From NCBI GenBank assembly GCA_007644065.1, contig VJWN01000008.1:1676411-1740410 (forward strand): 64,000 nucleotides of DNA, given 5' to 3'. This DNA is from Margaritispora aquatica (taxonomy: Eukaryota > Ascomycota > Leotiomycetes > Helotiales > Discinellaceae). Both the position numbers and the translations under genes were made by a program. Below, piece by piece: positions 21,547-34,028 of this stretch. The notes under the pieces were generated by a model. That model did not search any database and was not told where the DNA came from. It worked only from the letters and a program-made list of their open reading frames with translations. The stretch's first letter is position 1, and each line of letters opens with the position of its first letter.

Positions 21547-23228
21547 CTTGAAGATGTTTGAGTTTGGGATTTTTCGATTTGTTTGAAAAGTGATTTGGGA
21601 AAGGCTTGTGAGGTGCAAGAAGAGAATGTTCTGTTGTGTAGATGTATTGTAGAGATGATGTCTTGAGGATGGCAGTTTAGAATTGAGGACAACGAAGAGT
21701 TGATATATATATATATTTGCTTTGAAGAATAACTATCACCAAGAATGACACTGTTGATGCTTCGGATTCTAATTAGGCAGGACAATGGCCCTACCTTCGT
21801 ACAGTGCTCATTGTGGAGCTGAAGCCATCGATGAGCCGTCTTTTGGATTCTGTATGTGCCTGAGTTGAAGTCCTGTTGCGTAAGAGTAAACAGAATATGA
21901 ATCTCACAGCAGAATCTCCCAGTATAGAAACTGCCACAATACAAACCCTTCGTTGTAAGATGTAACAGTGATTTGCTGAAATCGGTCTGTGGCTGGAACC
22001 CAAGACCACAGCACTATTAACGGTGATCCCATCATCTCCAAAATCCAAGCGGAAGAGCCGATGTACAAGAGTCCACGCACCGCCAAAGACGCCAGGTAAT
22101 GGTGTATATACTCTGAAGTTTCTCCGCGGAGTGAAATGGTCTGATTTTGCAGCCGCAAGTTATAAAGTATGGTTTGGATAGCTCGTATACACTGTCCTTC
22201 GTGTTCGGCTAAGCATTCTTATTTCGGCTGCAGGTCAGCACGGCACGATTGGACTTTTGGAGGGACACACACAACATGGCAGCCACATGAGTGAGCGTTA
22301 TTCCAATCATCTAAGCCACCACTTAATATCTATGCAAGCAATGGGGTGGACAGCAATATTGAAAACAGAGAGAAAGGCTCTTACGTTATCGAACTTAAAC
22401 GCCCAGTGCAAACAATCTCTCCCTCGCTTACACACCTAACGATAGAATTTCTATGTCGTATTGTAAATGAGCACTGGTATAGTGGTTACTTCTCGACAGC
22501 CTTATGATTTTGTTCGCAAACTAGATGATCTCAATGATGAGTTCACAAATTCCTAACCTCGCTAACGTTGAGAAAAAGATGTTTGAGACTAAGACGAGCA
22601 GAGAAAATCCTGGGTTTGAAACGTGAAATACTTGATTGAGAGGGTACCTGAAATAGAATATTTTAGAAGGCAGAGAGATTCTGAGCAGCAGACTAGTAGA
22701 TCGACTTGTCTAGGAGGCAGGTATTCTCATAAATGACAATCCAAACAACATCGCCATCACTTGACTTGGTGAAACATAATTTTGATCTTCATGAAGGTGC
22801 ATGAAAAATAACTATCTAGTAAATAAAACAATGCAAGCGCATATAAAACCGCGGCAATTACCCTGCAGAGAATTCCATGAAAAGGGACGTTGAGATGTTT
22901 TGAAGCTGACTTTGGTCTAATCCCTCCTCGAAGAGTTACTCGCAGCCACCTGGATAGTCTTCAGCCAAGAATATATTCGTAGCAATAATGCCCTTGGATA
23001 CAGCACGTATCCATATATTCTTAAGATAAACTGCTTCAGTGAAGAGTATTGTTGAAAGGGATGATGATATCTTTGATATTTTTGTTTTGACGGGATTTGA
23101 GATGGCTGTCTAGTGGAAACATCAAGTTTTCGCCACCAGCCTTCCCATTCTAGCCTCGACTTCCCTCCAACATCATAATTATTTCCCTTCCGATAGCAAA
23201 TCCAACAACAGAGACTTCAACCGCCAAA
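21547..23228. other. Intergenic, nothing firmly recognised
   Basis: A run of TA repeats lies near 21702-21716, in the likely 5' region of the small secreted protein gene. A minus-strand 84-codon frame at 21904-22158 has no features supporting a gene. The rest is the upstream region of KIN17. Confidence 0.4.
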
Positions 23229-24259
23229 ATGCCAAAAGCAGAGATTGGGTCAACCAAACATTTGAATAACAAGCTAAAGTCTAAAGGATTACAGCGATTG
23301 CGATGGTACTGTCAGGTCAGCCAAAACGCCCCACCAAGACCAAGTCTGCGGACCTGCTAACCTCCTTCTAGGTCTGCGAAAAGCAGTGTCGCGACGAAAA
23401 TGGCTTTAAAATGCACTCCCAGAGCGAAGGACACGTTAGGAAAATGCTTGTGGTGGGCGAGAACAGCAAGAAGTTCATCGCAGACTACAGCCAGCAATTC
23501 CAGCGCGACTTTCTGTTACTTCTGCGCACCTCGCACGGCGAGAAGAAGGTTCAAATGAACCACTTCTACCAGGAATATATTTCGAATAAGGAGCACGTTC
23601 ACATGAACGCTACGAAATGGCCCTCGTTGACCGAGCTGGCGAAGTTCCTGGGCAGGGAAGGTATCTGTCGCGTCGAAGAAAACGATAAGGGCATCAGCAT
23701 TGCATGGATCGACAACAGTCCTGAGGCATTGCGGCGGCAGGATGCAATAAGGAAGAAGGAGAGGCAGGATAAGGGCGATGAAGAGAGAGAGCAGATGCTG
23801 ATTAATGAGCAGATCAAGAGGGCTCAGGCTGAAAGGGGCGACAGTGATTCAGAGAATGAGGAGAACGAGCTGAAGAGGGAAGAGGGGCAGAAGATCAAAT
23901 TAAATTTTGGTGCGAAGGCTGCAGTGGTCCCAGATTCGAATCTGGATCCCACAAGCAAGAGTCCTGCAGAATCAGTCAAGGAGGGCGACCAAGCGCAAGG
24001 CGAAAGCTCGAAGCCCGCAGTCCCGGAGCCTACACAAGCAGCACCAAAGGTGTCTATGAAGATAGGGCTATCAAGTAAACCCAAGAACGTCTTTGCAGTA
24101 GCTAAGAAGAATGCTCTAGGCGGCAAGAAGACAGTAATTGTCGAGCAACCCAAAAAGATGAGCGAATTGGAACGGACAATGCTAGAAGACCAGCAGAGGA
24201 ATGGCAAGAGAGGTCTCCCTGCATTCGGAGGACCATCAGCAAAGAAACCACGATTCTGA
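23229..24259 (+). CDS. KIN17: KIN17 nucleic-acid-binding protein
   Basis: Two exons, 23229-23315 and 23372-24259, with a 56-bp intron, give 324 residues. The start MPKAEIGSTKHLNNKLKSKG and the finger WYCQVCEKQCRDENGFKMH are nearly diagnostic of KIN17. The C2H2 ligands are C28, C31, H44 and H50, and the winged-helix region follows (about 51-160). A charged coiled-coil segment (about 165-225) and a Lys-rich tail come next; the C-terminal SH3-like/KOW tandem of animal KIN17 is absent, as seems usual for fungal versions. The protein is nuclear and is linked to DNA replication and repair and to pre-mRNA processing. It is convergent with SPT4, with less than 200 bp between the stop codons. Confidence 0.93.
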
Positions 24260-24449
24260 ACGATATCATACGACGTTACTTGGGAGCATAGTTGTTAGAT
24301 GTAGGCATAGCGCGGCGTTACTTTGATACCATTTGTATTTTGCCTTTCGAGAATATGTCCTATTCCAGGCTTCAAAAACTCCATGAACTCCATCCGCTTT
24401 TCCGTGACTCCCATGAACCTCAAATGACCAACCGCATCTCTGCCCACCC

Positions 24450-24926
24450 TTAATCTGCCTCTGTAGCACTTCCATCCCTCCTGAACACTGATCAGCACTT
24501 CCCACCCCAGATGTCAGAGGGAGACAACTTACGGAATATACCTAATCCTCGCCTCATCCTCTAAAACTGCCACCACCTCCTCCGGCAGCTTCCCCGACAC
24601 CTTGGTCGCATACACGCCCTTCACATACGTATCCAGACGCTGCCACTTCGCGACCCAGCTCCTGCTCGGGTCCTGCAACGAGATCAGCCCTTCAAAGACT
24701 TGCGACGTGCAGTCCAGGATCATCTCGTGGGAGCCTTCGAGATGCAAGTATTCTTCGCAGTTGGGACATCCCTCTTTGAGAAAGCGCTGGGAGGCCGGTT
24801 AGCTCAATTGCCTGGAGGTTGGAGGGGAATGAACGGAGGGCGAACGTTTTGTGTCATGACGATTGAGCAGAGCATGCAGGCTCGCAGATTGCGGTGTTGG
24901 CCGGTGGGAACCCAGTTTTCGCCCAT
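24450..24926 (-). CDS. SPT4: Transcription elongation factor Spt4
   Basis: Three exons, 24926-24846, 24786-24533 and 24480-24450, with introns of 59 and 52 bp, give 121 residues, the normal Spt4 size. The four zinc ligands are C17 and C20 (RACMLCSIV) and C34 and C37 (GCPNCEEYL), the second pair lying just after the first intron. [26 protein letters not shown] and GVYATKVSG match the conserved body. The last exon adds only RDGSATEAD after YIP. Spt4 pairs with the NGN domain of Spt5 to form DSIF, which controls RNA polymerase II processivity. The first donor (GTTCGC) is non-standard but the frame and homology support it. Confidence 0.92.
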
Positions 24927-26187
24927 GATTGCTGAGGAGATTGGTTTGAGTTGAGTTGACTTGAGGTTGTGGGATTGTTGGAGAGGATCTTGAACAAAGG
25001 TTGTGAAATCGCGAGGCTGAAAGGGAACCTGAAATCAACGGCATAGGTCATGTGATCTGGCGTGGCATTCGTGTGGAATGGCTCGGGTATCTTGCACTTC
25101 TGAACTATCATATATATTTTCTGATACATACCTTGCCTGCAAGTACTTATAAATTACATAATAATATCTCATATTCACCTCACTGGGAGCAACATGGGCT
25201 TCAGGGAATGGAAGTGAAATGCTGTACTCGCTCGAATTTTCGTAATCAACGAAATTCTAACCTTTGTCCTTCAGATAAGGTAAGGTCTATAGTGGTAGTC
25301 AGTTCAATCAAGACCTGCAAGCTCAGTATATACTGACCAAAGAGCAGTATTACCACGATCATTTCAAAATAGCTCAAATAATAGTATAATTCTATAGCAT
25401 CTTGACAAAGAGACGATCGCCCAAAACACATTTCTCAAATGCTCAACTCGACGCTTGGCAGTAATGATACCAGTAGCAAAACTCTCTTCAAATCTCGACA
25501 TATTTATAGATTGCCTTCATGAAGCCGCGACTACTTCCACGAGGAGAACAAGGCCTTGAGCATCATATATTCAGTCACTCCACGTCGATTTTGATTGCCG
25601 AAATTAAGCGAGAACAACGTCTTTGGTAGGTTTTGAATGGATCTCGCTGTTGTTGGCGATTAATTGGGTTTAAAGAAGCTGATAAAATGACTAGATAGGT
25701 ATATGAGAGATCGAGATAGCTTGAGGAATCTATTTCAATCCCTTAACCTCCTTAATCCCGTCCTTTGCGAGTGATTACAATGTCTCAGCAATTGGTACCG
25801 TGACTAAAGGTTATGTTGTGATTGCTAATAAAAGTCCCCATGTATACTTTTCGCTTTTAGTATCCTCTTCTTTTCTCTTGGTAGTTGTCGTTAGATAAAT
25901 TGATTTCAGGAAGTGGCAGTGGACTGCCGGCATGGGAAAGCAGCCAGGACATATCTTTTTCCTAAGCTACACGCGTAGATTGGTGAGTGGGACCTATAGT
26001 GAAGCGAGAATGAAATGGCGACATCATTAGCTACGTAGAAGCATCTGGCTAACAGCATAGATGATCGAGGCAAACCAAAAGACCTTCTAGGCGGAGAATA
26101 TAGAGTGTGAGGAACAAGAGAAGTGCCATTTTCAAAAGTGTAGACATTAACAAAAGCATCTTAGCATAACCTCTTGTTTGACTAAAT
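24927..26187. other. Intergenic, nothing recognised
   Basis: About 1.25 kb of AT-leaning DNA between SPT4 and the FAD oxidoreductase. Only short open frames; a minus-strand frame at 26049-26294 overlaps the oxidoreductase 3' end and is not a gene. Confidence 0.4.
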
Positions 26188-27947
26188 CTACTGAGGCTTC
26201 GTGTCCAAAATAGCATTATAATCATCATCCAAACGTTTCTGCGTCGTCTGAAAAGCGCCCGGAATACCAGTATCTTCAAATCCGCACCCTTCACGGATCA
26301 TCTTCGCCACACCTACTGTAGCACCCAAGATCAAAGGCATACCATGGCCATTGAAGCCAGCACAGACATATTGCCCTGGTTTCCCTGGCACGGCTCCAAT
26401 ATGAGGCATTAGATCTGTTGTATACTGCGCAACTTGTTAGCATGCGGTGCTTGCAAGTTCATAAATCGAGATAACTCACACCCATGATTCCAGTCCAAGC
26501 ACTATCTAGCTTTGCGCCAGAATTCTCCCATCCCACATAGTTCTTCTGCATCAAGTCACCCTCAAAGTGGCTCATTGCGGGTTCAATCAAGGTGGAGTCA
26601 TCAGTGACATTATACCACTGTTTCAGATCCTCGAAGAAAGTCTGTCGACCGCCTCCAACAATGATACTGCCATCCATCCTGGGAATCTGGTAGTCGTAGC
26701 AGCCGGGCCGGTACCGGATACTGTGCGTATTGGGTAGATAAGGCGCTGTTGTTCCTTCAGGGACCGTAATCCGTGTGCAGATTCCGCGGACGGGCACGAT
26801 TCGTGATGTGTATTGTGGTAGGAGGGATGCGGTGTAGGCGTTTGTGGCGACGATGACGGTTTTAGCGAGGAGTGTGCCTCGGTAAGTGGTAAGTGTGTAG
26901 TATCCAGATGGGGATCGCGTTTCTGAGATTGAGAGGACTGGGGTGTTGGTTTGGAGGTTTACTCCACGATCTACGGCTCTTTGGAGGAGATGCATGACCA
27001 TTTTGTATGGCCTGATCATGTGTAAGTTTCACTTTCACTTTCTGGAGACTTTTGTTGACTTCATCATCAGAACATACCAGATATGTCCAGCCGTAAAGCT
27101 AAAGGCAACCTTTGCACCTTTCACACCAGACAAACCCTCCGCAGTCTTGCCCATTGCACAATGAACATCACGAGTTGAGGGCTCATCACTAGCAAGAAGC
27201 ACATCGAACTCCTTCTTACACTTATCCGCATGCTCCTGATCAAGACAAGCATCAACTGCTCGAGTGAGGTGATACTCGCAATCGATCTTCTCTTTTTCAA
27301 CGAGCTTCTTGACTGCTAGAACTTGGCCGGACTCATAGGTGGCGATTTTGGTAGCCATCTCTTTGCCGAACATCTTTTGATATTTAGGAACTAGGAGATA
27401 TTTAGCGAATTGTAAGATAGGAGGGAGGAACAGGGGCCTTACTGTTGAAGTAGACATCGGGTTTTAAATGGCCTCCTGTTTTGAGACGATAGATCAGCTG
27501 CAGCTCAATTCTTACGACTCATGATTGGAAATCAAAGTCTAATATAATGAAATCCCCAAGATAAAATTTAGATGATCCCAAGCATAATAACGCACCATTT
27601 CTACCAGTAGCTCCAGAACAAGCCTCTCTCGCCTCAAGAATAACCATCGAAGACTCAGCACCATCATTCCCCTCCAACAGCTGATGCGCCATAGAAGCAC
27701 CCGAATATCCAGCTCCGATGATAACAATCTCACATTTCTCCGGTAACGTCGGTGTGCTCCTGTGGCTATCGAGAGGATGTAAATCCGTCCGCCAGAATGG
27801 CGTCGTGGGGTTTGCTACCGGGAAAGGGAATGGAGGATTCTGCTCTGTTGCAGCAGACACATCGCTTTTCGTCCTGTCTGTCATTGTGGGAAGAGTCTTT
27901 TGGATTGTTGCTAGACGCTCTTGAGCTTTGGTTGAGTTTGAAGTCAT
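26188..27947 (-). CDS. FAD-dependent oxidoreductase (DAO family)
   Basis: Five exons, 27947-27596, 27475-27443, 27390-27078, 27011-26480 and 26424-26188, with introns of 52-120 bp, give 488 residues. The dinucleotide-binding motif is in EIVIIGAGYSGASMAHQLL, with the acidic end of strand 2 at MVILEAREACSGATGRNGG. This is the signature of the D-amino-acid-oxidase-like fold (Puu B, sarcosine or glycine oxidase type). The C-terminal FAD motif is in GQYVCAGFNGHGMP. The second exon is only 33 bp but is needed for the GGHLKPDVYF stretch conserved in the family. Substrate is probably an amine or amino acid; it cannot be named from sequence. No targeting signal is obvious. Confidence 0.9.
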
Positions 27948-28351
27948 TGTATTGGAGGGAGTGTCACATGATATGATAGTCAACAGGAAGGTTGACCATT
28001 GTGTCCCCTCTGTTAGTTATATCGTGAGCAAAGTGGGATGACGACCAGTTTGTCATAGTGACCTTAGATATGTGCAATGATGGGACCATGTCCAAAACCT
28101 TTATGGATAGGTAGGTACTTATTTCTTAGGAAAGTCCCTATTCACCTTATCTGTGAATACAGGCTTGTGAATGGCCAGCTGCCTCGCTTTGCTCCACCAA
28201 AAGCTTCGACAATATATCCCCCACATCGGCACCGGGCCGGCACAACATTTAATCAAGCTTTGTGAGAATTTTTTCTCACTCTCCAGACATCATATATTTT
28301 AAAAGTATGAGCTTCAACATCCAATCAGAACATCAGTTTATGACTGATCAA
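27948..28351. other. Intergenic between oxidoreductase and tRNA-Ile
   Basis: Short upstream region of the oxidoreductase gene. No additional gene. Confidence 0.4.
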
Positions 28352-28437
28352 GATCGCTTAGCTCAGTTGGTTAGAGCGTGGTGCTAATATGAGAATATGT
28401 CACGCCAAGGTCGCGAGTTCGACCCTCGTAGTGATCA
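28352..28437 (+). tRNA. tRNA-Ile (anticodon AAU) with 12-nt intron
   Basis: A seven-pair acceptor stem (GATCGCT with AGTGATC, one G-T pair), the D-loop sequence AGCTCAGTTGGTTAGAG, anticodon AAT at 28386-28388, and TTCGA in the T loop. A 12-nt intron at about 28390-28401 follows position 37, the canonical site. The mature length is 74 nt plus CCA. The A-box and B-box regions match pol III promoters. Confidence 0.9.
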
Positions 28438-29351
28438 ATAAGCATTTATTTTTTGTCTTTTCATTCTTTTTTTGCGCTCAAGTTGTATGACGAACTTTGC
28501 ACCGCACCAGGTAGAAAAAGTCAACTCTTTTGCTGCTCATACGAAGCAAAGGAGATGGTGAACGAAGACGTCATGGCTCGCTTCCTAGCCAGTGACACAG
28601 TGTGTGTGTGTGTGTTGCCTGAATTCTTTCTCAGCTTGTCATCTATTTTGACATCTACGTAATTAAGCGAAATCCATATATCTGTGATCGATATCATAGC
28701 AGGCTGAACGAAGGTCTTCAATCTTGGGTGCAATTGCTGATGTTGTGGTTTGAACATTTCATGCCACAATTTCCAAGTGGATATTCCGACAAGCATCGTG
28801 AAATAAATCTGAGTCCGGCTGGGTCGACCTCGACCTATATCACAATTTAACTCTACAAGGAAAGACGGGGGGTTTTGTAGCAGCACTTCAATCTAGGTCA
28901 TACAGGAGGAAGCACACTTGGGCGAACTTCCTTGCCGCTGCTGTCGGGACGAAAGGGAACTTTGACGAGACTGATTTAAACATCCAAGACATGGAGGGAA
29001 GCGGGTGTAACTTTGAGCGAGGGTTTCTTTTAGAACTTAGTGCCTTGATACACGACAAGATATCCGAACTCAGGAGCAGCTTAACATAAGGGAGGCATTC
29101 GAGACGCATTGGAAATGAATGAATATTTTACGTGAGATCTGTTACTTCTCTCTCAGCTTAGACCTAATACATATGCAGAATCCAACGCCCCTGGTTTCCC
29201 TCCCTATCTGGTGATCATCAATCATTAACATTCCACCCCACTGCAACGGAGACCTGCTCTCACAAGATCCAACCCAAACCCAAACCCAAGCACAACACCA
29301 AAACCAACGCCTTGCACTCCACTTCCCCTCTACCTTACCAAAAAGAGAAGC
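28438..29351. other. Intergenic, nothing recognised
   Basis: Contains T-rich DNA just after the tRNA (pol III termination) and a GT repeat near 28601-28614. Two minus-strand open frames (28521-28886 and 28888-29109) have no family features and are not supported as genes. Confidence 0.4.
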
Positions 29352-30713
29352 TCACATAATCTCCGCCATCCAGTTCTTCAACACGACCGCACTCCTCCCC
29401 TTCCCCTTCTTTAGGGACATATAATCAATAATGACCTCATCATGGCCCTCGCCCTCACAGACCTCAATCTCAACCCTACTCTTCCCTAGCTCCCTCGCAG
29501 CCTCGCCGCCCTTCTCCTCCCCACGCAGCTTATCAAATTCATCAAAGCCGCCCTGCACCCGACTCGCAAAAATCGCAATCTCGTCCACAAGCAACTCATT
29601 CCCGCCCCCCGTGATCAGCACGTCCTTCACCACACCCTCCGCGACATCCATCCACATCCCGGGCGTGGCTAGGATAGGCTCCGCATATACGTCCCCCGGA
29701 GGCGTGCCGAGCACGTACGCTGCACCTGCTTTGGCGATTGCGGGGGCGGTTAGGAGGTCCTTCTTCGCGTTGAGTACGAAGGAGGGCGTTTCAATCGAGA
29801 AGGATATCCAGGGTGAGAGCATCACTGCTGCGTGGAGAGGTGTGTCGAGTTTTAAAGCCGGGATGGACGGGTGTGGTTGTGCGAGGTGTAGGAGGAGAGC
29901 TGCGACGAGGTTTCCGCCGGCGGAGTCGCCGCCTACAATGATCTACGTTGGGAGCGTCGTTAGTGAGGTCCGGGAGATGGAATGGAGAAGAGAAAGGGGC
30001 AGAGGAGATGGCTCGCTTACCTGTGACGGACTTCGCATCTGCACATGCAGCAAGTACCGCAACGCACTCACAAATTGCCTCAGCTGCGTCGGATACACCG
30101 CCTCAGGAACGAGGCTATAATCGAGGCAAAAGACGGCGAAATCCGCATATCGCTTCTTTGCGCGCTGTCGACAATGGAACATGAACTCGAAGTGCGCAAA
30201 CGTGCCCGGCATGATGAACGCTCCGCCCGGCGCGTACAGCATCACCCACTTGGCGTTTGGGTCGCCGATCCAGTGCCCTTTGCCGCCGTCGCCGAGGTCG
30301 ATGGTGTTTGGTTTCTTCGAGTGCTTGGTGCACATGAGGTTGTACATTGTTGTTGTGCTGGGGGTGAGTTGTCCGCCTTGCAGGATGTTGAAGCTTCCTG
30401 ACAGAGCAGCTCGCATGCTGCTGTAGAGAGCGTCGCGGGTGGCGGAGGGCGCGCCCTCGAGGCGGGAGGATTTGGAGGCGAACATCCGGGAGACGAAGGC
30501 GGAGTCTGGGGTGTGGGTGTTAGTTATATTGGGTTGGGTTGGGTTGTGAGGTGAGGTGGGGTGAGGTGAAGTTGGGGAAGCAAAGTGATGTGATGTGAAT
30601 TGAAACTTACTCATTTGTATAGCTGATTTGGCGACATCCCTCTTCTTGAACTTGCCTACATTCTGGCCTGGATTTATCGGCGCCGTGGCGGTTATGGTTG
30701 CAGTATACGACAT
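29352..30713 (-). CDS. Alpha/beta hydrolase, HSL/arylacetamide type
   Basis: Three exons, 30713-30611, 30505-30021 and 29942-29352, with introns of 105 and 78 bp, give 392 residues. The nucleophile elbow is GGDSAGGN at the start of exon 3, the acid residue lies in the LLVDE stretch and the catalytic His in EGHDEVI. The usual HGGG oxyanion motif is replaced by APGGAF, a variant seen in fungal esterases and lactonases of this group. The YADFAVFCLDYSL segment is typical of the fold. It is probably an intracellular carboxylesterase or lipase; no signal peptide is seen. The exact substrate is unknown. Confidence 0.87.
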
Positions 30714-32186
30714 CTTCGCTGTCTTGATAGACTGAAGTCAATTTCGTGTTGGTGTTGTTGTTGATATTGTTATTGTAAGTATCGAGTCGATGCCAATGAT
30801 GATAATCATGGAAGCGGGTCATGATCCAAGATATATACTTCCTCTCAATCACACATGCGGTCCCAGATTTAAGTCAGACCAGATCAGACTTGCTTGCAGG
30901 CCCACGTATTCTGTTTTTGACGTGCATGCATCCATCTCGAAATCGGTTCGGTTCAATTCGTTTCGCGGATCACTTCACTTCACTTCACCCCAACTCCAAA
31001 CCAATACACATCCCTCCACTTCTACCAGACCGGCACATGTCAACGTTGCGCAGTGGGGTACCAGTACCCATTCCACCGTACAAGACTCGCCCAGCTCCTA
31101 CGTCCCGCAGCGTGTTTCCCTGACACGGCAGTCACGAGCTGTGCGTGGGGTTAGCAAACACACTTTCTGCACTTTTTCATTGGGCCGTTCTTGCGAGGTG
31201 GGCGTGAGTCGTTATTAGCGAAGATGGATTATTATTGGAGGGGAGGGATAGTGATATTGAGATCGGATGAATAATATATGTCGTGTTCGGTTTCGAGAAA
31301 AGTCGGTGCGTTGCGAGGATGAGCGGTTGCGTAACACAACTACCGTGCTCGGGAGAAGGAACGTGTACAAGGCTGTGACTTGTAAGTCAGAGAAAAACTT
31401 TGCGATCACCGAATACGGCTGCCTACCTCTACTTATCAGATGGATGGATTTAGACTGTCTATTCGAGATCATCAGGCCGCTGTGAATTGAATGGTCAATG
31501 GTGGCTGATCTGAGGGAGCGGGTGTTTTGAGATGAAAGGTTGCTAAGCGAGGATCTGTTAATGTGTTAAACTTGAGTAGGTAAGGTACTTTACGATTTAG
31601 AGTTGGTGGTGATTGGCTTGGATGTTCTTCTCTGTCGCAAGATTACGAATTTGTGGCGTATCTTTCTTGCGCTGAGAGGCGAGTTCAACCTAGGTTATAA
31701 CCACGTTACTTACGCGAACAGTTCCGATAGCTGAAAATCCGAATTATAAGGAAGTGGAAACACATGGTTGTAGTGTGAATGGACACAATTCTCATTGTGA
31801 TGGTATTGCTCGGGAATGACAGGCCAGAGTGGAGAGAGCAAGGGATTGAGTTAACAATTGATAAATAGAAAACATTGACAGTTATGGAAAGCAGGAGAGC
31901 TATTTTAGCAGCGTATGTAGATTTGGTATATACATCTTATATACATCTGGAGACTGTACGTTGTGAGATTAGCAAATCCAGTGTTCAGGCATGCAAACCT
32001 TCAGTGGGCCAAACAAGTTACATTAATGTGGGCTTGGTTGGGCAACATATATAGAGAAAACAGCCCAAGAAAGCACACCAGTCGTTTAGCAGCAGTCAAT
32101 ACTGCGATCTCCGAACTCCAAAAAGACCCACAAAATACCAAACCCAGATGCAAAACTCACTCCATCTTCCCAAGCAATCAAATCAT
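30714..32186. other. Intergenic, nothing recognised
   Basis: About 1.5 kb. Contains a CACTT repeat patch near 30971-30988 and several short open frames without features. It includes the upstream region of the hydrolase gene. Confidence 0.4.
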
Positions 32187-34028
32187 TCAAGTAAGGACTT
32201 GCTCCTTCCCTTTCTCTCTATCTCTCTCCTTATCCCTAAACTTCAACAGCCGCTCTGCCAACCCACCTTTCGCTTTCACTTTCGCCCTCTCATCCATCAC
32301 CTCTAACTTTGTCCTCGCCATCACAGCCCTCTCATCATCCTTCCCAAACGTAACCAATGCCCCATGAGAGACTTTCTCCCAACATAGCCTCGCTTTTGCC
32401 CACTCCTTGAGCTCCATCAGCGTCTCGGCCTGCAAGATGCAGAGGGAAATGAACTCCTCATCGTGGTACTCGAGCTTGATGTCTTTGTACACGGCGGCAC
32501 ACTTGCGCAGCTCTCGTAACACTTCGTTGTGTTTGAATTGTGAGGCTAGCGTCGAAGCGAGTAAGTAGTAGAGGCGACCAAGAGCCGCTTTGTAGCCGTA
32601 TGTAGTGTCGTAGAGCGCCAGTTGCTTGCGGAGGTATTCTTCCGCGCGGTCGAATTCTTTCCGGGAGATGTGAGTTTCGACGAGGACTTCAAGGGCCGAT
32701 TCCTTTAATGCTCGGTCATTAGGATGGAGTCGCTCTATTGTCCAGAAATGCTCGACTACCTCGAGGGCTTGGTCATATTTGCGTCTTTTGCACGCAATTG
32801 CGCAATTTTGGATGTTTTGTTTGGTGACTAGGGTGTGAGAAGGAGAAAGATCGAGCAGGCCTTCGATATTCCTTGCGGCAGTTTTTTGTGCGTCCTCGTA
32901 GCGTCCCATTCTGAGCAGAAGCTGGGCATGCTTGTATCGCGCAGCACAGGTGTGCTCGCTGTTCACCCCTGTTCGAACAGTCCGACGTTTGATGAGGTCG
33001 AGGGCCCAGCTATCTGCTTCGTCGAAAAATGAGAGCTGTTCATTAATTGTGCTGAGTTGGAGAACTGTATTCATAGTTGGAACACTGTATCGTCCTGTTC
33101 CGCGCTCTCGTGCGACGAGATCTTTCAATAAGTCCTGTCGACTTTGTCGAAGTGCAAATCGTGTCTCTGGCGAATCAAGAGCTCGAAATGCAGCGATGTT
33201 CTGTTTCGCAAATGCATATTGAGTATCCATTTTCTTGTTCCTAGCCCAGCGTCCGCGGTTTGCTTCACTCCATTGCGGATGAGGGCGACACCACCAGAAA
33301 ATTGATTTTGTCCCGGATACGACCATGTTGGCATCGAGTTGCACACCCCCGAACAGGGCAGGTTCACTGTACGTTCGCACAGGTCCTTGAGCGTGCATGA
33401 CTAGGCATTGTAGTCGTCCATCCTCGTGAGCTAGGCAAACACCAAAATCCCAAGCCTCCGCGTGTGGGATACGATTGCTAATATAATTTTGAACGTCGTC
33501 TTGATCTGTGAACCATTTCCATGACATTCCTAAACTCTCAAGTGATATAATCAATTCTTGAGGTATGATCGGCATTGTTGTTGGAGACGAGGTATCATTG
33601 CCGACGGCCATGTTGCGATACTTGGATTCCCGTCCTGGGCGGTTAGCCTCTACTCGTTCAACTAACGAACGCGAGTTAAGATCGAAGTCAGGGCCAAGAA
33701 GTGCAGCACTTGTGGCCCAGAAGCTATCGTCTGGGACTTCAGACGTGCGAGGATAGACAGAGTCGACATCTGTAACGGAGTTTGGGTGATCAAAGTTGGG
33801 CGGCGCTGATTTTTCGGGAGTTCTAGCTCTACTGCTTTCACTGAACAACGTCTCGCATGGACTGGAGGGGAATATCGAAGGACTTCGAAGCGGGAACTCA
33901 AACTCTGGGAGAGGATGTGCTTTTCGCCTTTTTGCTGGTGACACTGGGATTTTTGGCACTGGCAGAGAGTTAAACCGATTCCAACTACTGATAATGTATT
34001 GTCGTACCTGGCTTTGTATCAGGGTCAT
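32187..34028 (-). CDS. TPR-like repeat protein of unknown function
   Basis: A single exon of 613 residues. The N-terminal 130 residues are Pro/Ser-rich and look disordered (SPAKRRKAHPLPEFEFPLRS). A middle part of about 150-270 contains WKWFTDQDDVQNYI and WWCRPHPQWSEANRGRW, which I do not recognise. The C-terminal half (about 300-590) is built of paired helices with TPR-like spacing, for example YKHAQLLLRMGRYEDAQ, EFDRAEEYLRKQLALYD and LMELKEWAKARLCWEKV. The end is very basic and charged (ERLLKFRDKERDREK). TPR arrays bind partner proteins; no enzymatic domain is visible. Intron-free, start at the first in-frame ATG. Confidence 0.72.
   Translation of the reverse strand: MTLIQSQVRQYIISSWNRFNSLPVPKIPVSPAKRRKAHPLPEFEFPLRSPSIFPSSPCETLFSESSRARTPEKSAPPNFDHPNSVTDVDSVYPRTSEVPDDSFWATSAALLGPDFDLNSRSLVERVEANRPGRESKYRNMAVGNDTSSPTTMPIIPQELIISLESLGMSWKWFTDQDDVQNYISNRIPHAEAWDFGVCLAHEDGRLQCLVMHAQGPVRTYSEPALFGGVQLDANMVVSGTKSIFWWCRPHPQWSEANRGRWARNKKMDTQYAFAKQNIAAFRALDSPETRFALRQSRQDLLKDLVARERGTGRYSVPTMNTVLQLSTINEQLSFFDEADSWALDLIKRRTVRTGVNSEHTCAARYKHAQLLLRMGRYEDAQKTAARNIEGLLDLSPSHTLVTKQNIQNCAIACKRRKYDQALEVVEHFWTIERLHPNDRALKESALEVLVETHISRKEFDRAEEYLRKQLALYDTTYGYKAALGRLYYLLASTLASQFKHNEVLRELRKCAAVYKDIKLEYHDEEFISLCILQAETLMELKEWAKARLCWEKVSHGALVTFGKDDERAVMARTKLEVMDERAKVKAKGGLAERLLKFRDKERDREKGKEQVLT

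Noticed and set aside
21904..22158. 84-codon minus-strand open frame
   Set aside because: No features of a real protein and no supporting exon structure; could not be tied to the secreted protein gene.
28521..29109. Two consecutive minus-strand open frames of 121 and 73 codons after tRNA-Ile
   Set aside because: No recognisable domains, no splice sites joining them, and one crosses a GT microsatellite.
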